From positions 89,560,975 to 89,624,974 of the forward strand of contig NC_090728.1 in assembly GCF_036898095.1 (NCBI RefSeq): a stretch of DNA of 64,000 nucleotides. Direction: 5' to 3'. The position numbers and the translations under genes were made by a program. Source of the stretch: Palaemon carinicauda (taxonomy: Eukaryota > Arthropoda > Malacostraca > Decapoda > Palaemonidae). The notes below the pieces were generated by a model. It saw only the letters and a program-made list of their open reading frames with translations, had not been told where the DNA came from and did not search any database. Below, piece after piece: positions 56,596-64,000 of this stretch; positions within the stretch are counted from its first letter, which is position 1, and every line of letters starts with the position of its first letter.

Positions 56596-57615
56596 AGAAA
56601 GAAGGATATTCTTCATCCACGGCTAAGAGAATGTCTCTACCTGAGAAAGTCGTCAGCCGCGGTCTACCTGGCTAAGTGGGCCTCCTTCACGAAGTGGTGC
56701 TCTGAGAAGCGCATTAAACCTCTTAAGGCCTCTGTCCCAGACATAGCAGATTTTCTGGTGTTTCTTAGAGACAAGGTGGGAATGTCAATCCCAGCCATAA
56801 AAGGAGTTCGGGCTGCCCTAGGCCAAGTCTTCCTCCTGAAGGGCATCGACCTGGGGGCCTCGAGACACATAGCGATGCTTGTCAAGAGTTTCGAGCAGTC
56901 CTGCCCCCCACAGGCGAGTAGGGTGCCCCAGTGGGACTTAGCCAAGGTCCTGAAGATGTTGTGTCGTCCCCCCTTTGAACCTTTGAAGGATATCGTGGAC
57001 AGAGATCTCACCCTCAAGGCCGTCTTCTTGCTGGCCTTGGCGTCCGCTAAGAGAGTGGGTGAGATCCATGGTCTGTCATATGACGTTTCTCATTCGAAGG
57101 GGTGGAAAGAAGTATCCTTCAAGTTTGTGCCTTCTTTTGTGGCTAAGACTCAGAACCCAGCAGTCTGGGATCCGAAGTTCGAAGGTTTCTCAATACCTGC
57201 CATCCCTAGGACGGGTAATGCAGAAGATTTGAATTTATGCCCCGTACGGACAATCAGAAAATACCTGGAAAGAACAGCTCATCTCCGCCCAGGCATCAAG
57301 AGCCTCTTCGTATCCACAGGTATTAATAAGAAACAAGTGTCCAAGAACACCATTTCCTTCTGGTTGAGACAAGTTATTGCCAGAGCCTACAAGGAAGAAG
57401 GCATAGCAGTGCCAGGCACCCCCCGACCTCATGACATCAGGGGCCTGAGCACCTCCTTAGCCTTTGAGAAAAACATGGCAGTGGGTCAGATCCTGCGAGC
57501 AGGTACTTGGTCGAACCAGTCAACCTTTACTGCCCATTACCTCAAGGACTACTCGAGGAAGTCCTTAGACGACTTCTCCATTGGAACAGTCATCTCCGCC
57601 CTCCAAGCGGTGTAA
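56460..57615 (+). pseudogene. YR-4 tyrosine recombinase, catalytic domain intact, one frameshift near the N-terminus
   Basis: Integrates circular element DNA by recombination. The Ser/Pro linker and first core-binding helix (SSRLETIERLLKKEGYSS) are in one frame to about 56640. The remainder (LYLRKSSAAVYLAKWASF onward) is in the next frame to the stop at 57613-57615. The first catalytic Arg is in SAKRVGEIHGL (57045), the HxxR box is HDIRGLSTS (57430), and the nucleophile is the Tyr of TFTAHYLKDYS (about 57535). If the slip is a sequencing error or bypassed, this is the best candidate for a working recombinase in the window. Confidence 0.88.
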
Positions 57616-57934
57616 CGGTAAAAGCCCCAGGCTCAATCAAGGCTAGCAACCGGTAGGCACAAGTGCTGTTTCCTTCCTCCTACCCAGTTGCTTCCTAGCC
57701 TCTTCGGGGAGTACCAACTGATATCATTGGATAACACATTCTTCACGACTACGCTACTGGAAGGAGCATCAGAAGAAGTTTTTTCAAAGGGTGAGTACTT
57801 AGACACTAACGTGAACTCTTGTGTAGTTACCCTCACATCCGTTTTCTAGTAGGTACCGTTATCCCTGGGCCTCTTGGCCTCCGCTTCCCGGGTCAGGGGG
57901 TCAGAATAGCACTCCCGCCTCCTAAAGTGTAAGT
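57616..57934 (+). other. YR-4 3' non-coding region
   Basis: About 320 bp between the recombinase stop and the ICR. No frame or further motif seen. Confidence 0.6.
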
Positions 57935-58034
57935 CTCCTAAGAAAGTAGTTGGAGGTAAGTATTCGGGTTGGAACAAATAAAAAATTTTAAGTAATTTTT
58001 ATTTTTCCTAACATACTTACCGAGAACTACTTTC
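57935..58034 (+). repeat. YR-4 internal complementary region (ICR)
   Basis: The first half (GAGGTAAGTATTCGGGTTGG) complements the left outer end. The second half (TTTTAAGTAATTTTTATTTT) complements the right outer end. The join reads GAACAAATAAAAAATT, so the circle junction has a few extra T/A bases between the ends. Confidence 0.93.
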
Positions 58035-58100
58035 GGGTAATGGCCCTCCCTTCCTTCCCCTAGTGCCTCTCTGCCCTTGCAAGCATTGTGCTAATCCAAT

Positions 58101-58317
58101 AGAACTTACTGATGAGGCTGACCCGGCTGGACATCGACCTACGATAAGCCTACCCTCGGGGCACATTCCTTAATGCCGGGGTTAGGCCTCCCTAGAAAAC
58201 GGGGTGGGGGGTACACTACACAAAACTCTGGTCGGTAGAGAGGAGGTTAAAGGTAACTCCTAAGAAAGTAGTGCTCGGTAAGGATGTTAGGAAAAATAAA
58301 AATTACTTAAAATTTTT
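58101..58317 (+). repeat. YR-4 right inverted terminal repeat
   Basis: Inverted partner of 51802-52000. Ends TTACTTAAAATTTTT. Confidence 0.93.
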
Positions 58318-58728
58318 GATATTTTAGGTTATGAGTTCACATCCAGAACAAATTAAGCTTGTAAACAGAGGTACAGTACTACTATATACTTTTAAAACCT
58401 AGGTACAGTACTACTATATACTTTTAACATCTTATCAGTTTATGCTGGAGACATTCCTTTAAAGGAAAAATGGGTATTAGCTTTTGGTAATGTGTCTATG
58501 TTACTGTTTACTTGCTGTGTTCTGTGTTCAACAACAGAACTATGAGAATTTACACTCTTAAGAAGCATTTACTGTTTATATTCATGTATCCTGTATAATA
58601 CTCTTACAAAGTGCATGTGCTAAGCATTGAAATAGAATTGACATTTGAATGAAAGAAGGTAAAGTTAGGTCATTTATGATATAGCAAGAGATATCTGTCT
58701 GAAAGACACTGTAATGCTTTTCTTCCAG
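58318..58728 (+). other. End of the large host intron
   Basis: AT-rich. TTATGAGTTCACATCCAG and AGCTTGTAAACAGAGGTACAG near 58328-58375 look like a decayed Tigger terminal repeat. It ends in a pyrimidine tract and CAG at 58726-58728. Confidence 0.6.
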
Positions 58729-58880
58729 ATGAATCTGATGAGAGCTATGATGAAGGAGACTATGAAGAGGAAGGCTTTGATGATGAAGGGAACCTCATTA
58801 TGTCATCTCAACATCCCTTTTTGCTAACCAAGTTAATGAAAAAATTTAATCTTGAAGAGGATAGTGATAGTGATGATTAA
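58729..58880 (+). CDS. SLC7A6OS: SLC7A6OS/Iwr1-like protein, last coding exon
   Basis: The acceptor GCTTTTCTTCCAG ends at 58728. Two bases complete the codon split at 31819, then 49 codons and TAA at 58878-58880. The tail is strongly acidic (SDESYDEGDYEEEGFDDEG), then MSSQHPFLLTKLMKKFNLE, and ends EEDSDSDD. Acidic C-termini are usual in Iwr1 proteins. It joins the 53-nt exon in frame across a 26.9-kb intron. The phase match, the shared acidic character and the lack of other host coding sequence nearby support one gene. Confidence 0.78.
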
Positions 58881-58960
58881 TTTTAGGAGCGCAGATTGAA
58901 TCAAACTGCAGGCATTAGTGAAGCATGTTAACATATTGTGATTTTTTATTTACCTAATTA

Positions 58961-58966
58961 AATAAA
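58961..58966 (+). terminator. Poly(A) signal of the Iwr1-like gene
   Basis: AATAAA 80 bases after the stop, followed by GTGTTTGTGTTT, a GT-rich downstream element. The transcript probably ends at about 58985. Confidence 0.75.
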
Positions 58967-58985
58967 GTGTTTGTGTTTAATGCAT

Positions 58986-59204
58986 ATCGTAAGAATATAA
59001 GGTTTAAATAAATACTGTATGTTGCTTATATTACTTGAGGAATAAATTTTTCTAAGAAAAGTTTGGATTTCATTGAACCTTTTAATTGGTGTTAGTTAAA
59101 AGTGGGTTATTCTTTGAAAGTCGAGGAACATTTGATATAAAATCTGAAGAATTTAAAATATGAAGGTACTGTTTTTCTTGTGACAAACTCTGCTATCTTA
59201 ATTA
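58986..59204. other. Downstream flank of the Iwr1-like gene
   Basis: AT-rich, no feature recognised. Confidence 0.5.
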
Positions 59205-60955
59205 CTTTTATTGTTCCCACATTGATACAAACCCTCATCCTTCAATATGAGTATGGTCTCAGGAAAGCAGGAAACGTGCTATTAAGATTTATAACGAGGT
59301 GTCGATAGTTACTGGTGGGTAGCAGGGAAGCCCCATCACCCCTGCTAGCTAATTGAATAGCTACTTTGACTTCAGCCGCTGGCTTGTATGAATGTACGCT
59401 TTGTGTTCCAAACTTGTTTTTAATTTTCTTTTCCTATTTCCAGATTGTTTTATTGTTATGTGGTAGTTCAATGGAGAAACTTCAAATAGACATGCAATTT
59501 TGCCCATGAGTTTCTGGCCATCGTTGCAGAACTTCATGAGCAAGAAATACGTAGACCCCATTCTTAGTGCCCTTCTTGCAGGGTTATGACTGCAAGCAAT
59601 CATTTCCCTGTGAGAAGTGTAGGGAGTGGTCATCCTCCCAGTAGAAGGAGGAAAAAGTCTAAACAAAATTATTTGCCTTTGGGGTCTTTTTCGAAATCTA
59701 AGAAATCTGCTAGACCTCCCCTTTTCCACTGTGTTACTCTAGCTTATAATCCTTTGCCATTGCCCTCCTCCCAGTGGGAAAGTGATGAAGGACGACGACA
59801 TTGATGTAATCCTAGAGCAAGCCCAAAGTGAGCAGGCTTTATATGCTTCCCCAGGAGAAGCAGGTACGTCTTCTCCCCGGGGTGAACCTGAAGTGTTAAT
59901 TTCAGTTGAATATGCGGCCAAGGACCATTTTCTAATGATGCTATGGCCATTCTTAGGCCTTGAGGGTATTACGGCAAAGCCCTTGAGACGTCTAGGCAAA
60001 GTCATGTCCTCCTGACCAGTCTTCTGCCACACCAACGAAAGAACCCCTTTGCTTGACTCCCTTCTTCCTGCACAGTTCCTCAGGAGGTGCATTTGATAGC
60101 CGATCCTCACTTTGAGAGCCACCATCACCTTCGGATTTTACGTCTCCGGTTAAAGGAAGAAAATATCTACAGCCTCCTTCACCTCCCAGCCCCCATTCCC
60201 TTCAACATCGTCATCAGTTATAGCTTTGCCTCATTCTGCTCATCCTATGGAGACAGAAACGAGAGATTTCCTTCCCCATAGTCTACCAACTTACTAGAGG
60301 TATGGCAAGGATGTCATTTGCTCTCCCAGGGGTCCATCTTCTCCAGCTGTGTATAGAGATGTAGTGTTACATCCAAAGAGGAGGAATCTTCTCTCCTCAG
60401 AGGAGGAGAGAAATCCTAGGGAACTATGAGACACCGCTTGTGTTCATACTGTTCTTACGAGCAATCATCTGTGTGCACGCTTTGTAAATTTAGCATGTAT
60501 TTTTGATGTTTTGAACAATGATCAGCTAGCGAGCGTGCTCTACTGAGCTCATGTGCTCTTTACTTAGCATTCAATTGGTTCCACATGCACTATCCATTTA
60601 TCATGCATTCACATGCTTGCATGCTCTCCACTTACCATGCATTCATCAGACCTTGAGCATCTACTTGGCTGCACTCGTGGCCCATATGGTGTGTGAGCAT
60701 TCAATCCTATGATCGAACACACTCTCGACTTCCGCACACTCGTCGGATATTGATATCTTGCCTGTTCACACGAGCTCGCTCACCAGCTGGCGAGCAATCC
60801 CCTAATTATACACGCAATTCTTTTAGTGCACATTCTTCTGAACTGGAAAATCCTCCTGTTAGCGTGCACACTCCTGTTAGCACTCAATCATCTGTACATA
60901 AAGGTGGGTACAGTACACATGCGAATAGAACCTTGTATCGTAACCGATTTTTGTA
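59205..60955 (+). mobile_element. YR-5: decayed DIRS-like 5' end and gag remnant
   Basis: TTGTTCCCACATTGATACAAACC at 59206 resembles a YR outer end. About 59495-59650, read with frame slips, shows HEQEIRRPHS, CPSCRV and CEKCREWSSSQ, the same layout as the YR-4 gag N-terminus (HSLCSSCRG, CPECVDWS). Acidic and Ser/Pro-rich segments follow (SDEGRRH, DIDVILEQAQSEQALYASP). Later sequence to about 60955 has short open frames rich in Ser, Thr and His with no domain. No RT or recombinase follows. Confidence 0.6.
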
Positions 60956-61615
60956 ACAAAGGTTCGAGGCTCCGTTCATCCTCCTTCCCGGCAATTGTCG
61001 GTTTTTGACCTGTTTTGCATGCCTATCAACAGAGGTTGCCGAACTTGGTGGCACTGACTATGAACAAGGCCATCCATAGTAGTCCCTTGTTTTGGTTAAT
61101 TACTACGTATATGTCTACTATGGCTGATTGGAATGAAAAATAGGTCCTTCAATTTATTAGTTATTACGAAGAAAAGACTTAACTGTGGTATGCAAAACAC
61201 CGGAACCATTTTGATAAAGTACGTCATAATGATGCATCGATAGATATAGCATAAAAAACGGGAAAATCGATGGAGGAATGCAAGAGGAAGATGACTTGTT
61301 TGTTAGTGTATATGAGAAGGGAGAAGGTTAAGATTAAGAAAATCACTGGAATATGGAAAGGCGAGTACAGAACTATGGATAGTTGATCTGTAGTGTAGTT
61401 GATTTTTTTATATCGTATATAGAAAATTTAGCCCTAGGGAGTGCACATGTTGATATTAGATATAAAATACCAAGTGATTGTATCTTGCTTTAAAAATAAT
61501 AGGGATGTGATTGTAAATAATGTAGATATACTATATCATGGTTGCCCCATTCATTCCTAATAATACGAAGTTTGTTTCATGTATTAATCTGTTTAAATAA
61601 TTTTAATCGAACCAT
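60956..61615. other. Unassigned interval
   Basis: AT-rich with no supported frame or repeat. Confidence 0.45.
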
Positions 61616-62260
61616 GCACACTTGCTATATATACATTGTGGGGAATGAAAGTGACGGAGAGACAGAAATTGAATGGGCATGAGATGAAGTGTCTAAGGAG
61701 TATGGCTGGTGTATCTTGAGTAGATAGGTTTAGGAACAAAGTAGTGAGGGTGAGAACGGGTGTAAGAACTGAGTTAGCAGTTAGAGTTGATATGAATGTG
61801 TTGAGGTGGTTTGGCCATGTTGAGAGAATGGAAAATGGCTGTCTACTAAAGAAGGTGATGAATGCAAGAGTTGATGGGAGAAGTACAAGAGGAAGACCAA
61901 GGTTTGGGTGGATGGATGGAGTGAAGGAAGCTCTGGGTGATAGGAGGATAGATGTGAGAGAGGCAAAAGAGTGCTAGAAATAGGAGTAAATGGCGAGCGA
62001 TTGTGACGCAGTTCCGGTAGGCCTTGCTGCTTCCTCCGGTGCCTTGGATGACCGTGGAGGTAGCAGCAGTAGGGGATTCAGCATTATGAAGCTTCATCTG
62101 TGGTGGATAACGGGGGAGGGTGGGCTGTGGCACCCTAGCAGTACCAGCTGAACTTAGTTGAGTCCCTTGTCAGGCTGGGAGCAAAGTAGAGAGGAGAGGT
62201 CCCCTTTTTTATTTCATTTGTTTGATGTCGGCTACCCCCCAAAATTGGGGGAAGTGCCTT

Positions 62261-62262
<2 letters not shown>
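61616..62262 (+). pseudogene. 3' end of a LINE (endonuclease-RT C-terminus), 5'-truncated
   Basis: Encodes the C-terminal signature of LINE polymerases of the RTE/BovB-like sort: LRWFGHVERMENGCLLKKV, RSTRGRPRFGWMDGVKEAL, then IDVREAKEC and a stop. It is followed by a 3' UTR ending ATTTGTTTGATGTCGGCTAC and a CCAAAATTGGGGG palindrome before a TA array. Frame breaks lie at 61715 and 61977. RT and endonuclease domains are absent. Clade assignment is tentative. Confidence 0.7.
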
Positions 62263-63229
<967 letters not shown>

Positions 63230-64000
63230 CCTTCATCCAGACATAGTTGTTCTGCCAGCTAACACTTTCTACATTCATGAAGTAGTCAGCCAGTTCTTCT
63301 TGTACATGCTTAGCAGCTGTAGAGGATCTACGAGGAACATGTCTGAGAGTAATCAAAGTTATTAAAATATGCTGTTATGGTCTCCAAGTACCAGGAATGA
63401 CATTTCCTTCCTCATTGATGAATCAAAGTCCCTAATGGGGTGTAGATATTCACTGCTTGCTTGTTCCTTCGTAAAAAGTTGTGGAGGAGAGCTACAGCCT
63501 TTAAATCAGCGCAGCTTTATCCTCCTGCAAAGGTATGGGTTTTATGAGACCCTGAACACTTAGGAGCAAATGCCAAAAACATTTTTAACAACTCGACGAG
63601 CTCGGCTGGTCCTGTAGTTAAACACTCGTTCTTTGGAATTATTTGGGTGCATGCCAGTATATCCCTTCATCATATTTGGACTAAGAGCAAAAGCTTCACC
63701 TCCAACAATGAAATATTGAATTTCCCTTTTTCTTGACCATAAACATTGTGGTTTTGGGAAATTCAGGGCATTGTTCTCCATTTTTTTTTTTATACAAAGC
63801 ACTATTTCTATAAACCCCTCCATTCAATATTTTACCCTGATATCCTACATCAATGTAGATAAAATTGTAATGGACGTCAACCAAAGGTAATAATATCACA
63901 CTAAAAGTTGCTTTATGATTAAAAAATTCAGTCCTACTGTTGAAAGGAGCTTGCAAGACAATATGCTTCCCATCCATGGCTCCTAGAAGATGAGGATAGT
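63230..64000 (-). pseudogene. PIF/Harbinger (HARBI1-like) transposase, C-terminal part, runs off the edge
   Basis: Read leftward from 64000: YPHLLGAMDGKHIVLQAP (first catalytic Asp in MDGKH), FNHKATFSVILLPLVDVHYN, YIDVGYQGKILNGGVYRNS, then a frameshift in an A-run (about 63783-63792). Next come FIVGGEAFALSPNMMKGY and ERVFNYRTSRARRVVKNVFG. The family usually has Asp after the Gly in the second block and Glu in RVVEN; here they are Gly and Lys, so two of three catalytic acids are lost. A stop follows the FGICS block. Decayed sequence continues to about 63230. The HTH partner protein is not in the window. Confidence 0.85.

Larger units (their letters stand above)
51802..58317 (+). mobile_element. 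YR-4: DIRS-like retrotransposon, near full-length
   Basis: Inverted terminal repeats of about 200 bp lie at 51802-52000 and 58101-58317, with an internal complementary region at 57935-58034. Gag, RT-RNase H and YR are in DIRS order. There is no target duplication; the outer flanks are ATACAAG on the left and GATATTTT on the right, with T-runs at the joins. Gag and RT have a few stops and frameshifts; the YR catalytic domain is intact. It occupies the last intron of the Iwr1-like gene, in the same orientation as the gene. Confidence 0.94.

Noticed and set aside
51060..58380. Possible Tigger/MITE whose ends flank YR-4 (TAGTACCTCAAATTATGAA and GTAAACAGAGGTACAG)
   Set aside because: The two ends match only over about ten bases and the interior is unrelated to known families here.

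Overview
This is eukaryotic DNA, most likely from an arthropod and probably a decapod crustacean. The clues are long GA, TC, TA and GT arrays, pogo/Tigger-type DNA transposons, hAT and Harbinger transposases, and several tyrosine-recombinase (DIRS-like, here YR) retrotransposons. The taxon is an inference; no rRNA, tRNA or mitochondrial marker is present.

Only one host gene is convincing. Three in-frame plus-strand exons (31376-31504, 31767-31819, 58729-58880) encode the acidic C-terminus of a SLC7A6OS/Iwr1-like RNA polymerase II nuclear-localisation protein. They are followed by a poly(A) signal at 58961. The 5' exons were not found. The last intron (31820-58728) is 26.9 kb and is nearly filled by transposons.

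Layout. (1) 1-9546: a minus-strand Tigger element (family A, copy A1) split by a 6.4-kb I/Jockey-type LINE (794-7200) with a 12-bp target duplication. (2) 9547-11004: a diverged tandem repeat and a GA array. (3) 11005-16876: retrotransposon YR-1, 5'-truncated, split by Tigger B1 (13018-15109). (4) 17564-30473: hAT-1, holding Tigger C1 (17733-29145), which holds YR-2 (20123-28979), which holds an apparently intact Tigger D (24858-27362): a four-level nest. (5) 31376-31819: two host exons. (6) 32794-42454: Tigger C2, holding YR-3 (minus strand, with an 806-bp Tigger A derivative, A3) and Tigger B2. (7) 42506-46444: Tigger A2 with an intact transposase, next to hAT-2. (8) 51802-58317: YR-4, the most complete DIRS-like element. 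(9) 58729-58985: last host exon. (10) 59205-64000: a YR gag remnant, the 3' end of a LINE, compound microsatellites, and a Harbinger transposase running off the right edge.

The DIRS-like elements are the most informative part. YR-2 and YR-4 have inverted terminal repeats plus an internal region that is the reverse complement of the joined outer ends. In YR-2 the insertion junctions can be accounted for base by base as a crossover inside a T-run. YR-3 gag shows spliceosomal intron signals, and at least two gag proteins start with a Cys-rich, zinc-finger-like segment. Tigger B copies carry a long internal hairpin. Most coding regions are decayed; the intact ones are the Tigger D and Tigger A2 transposases.
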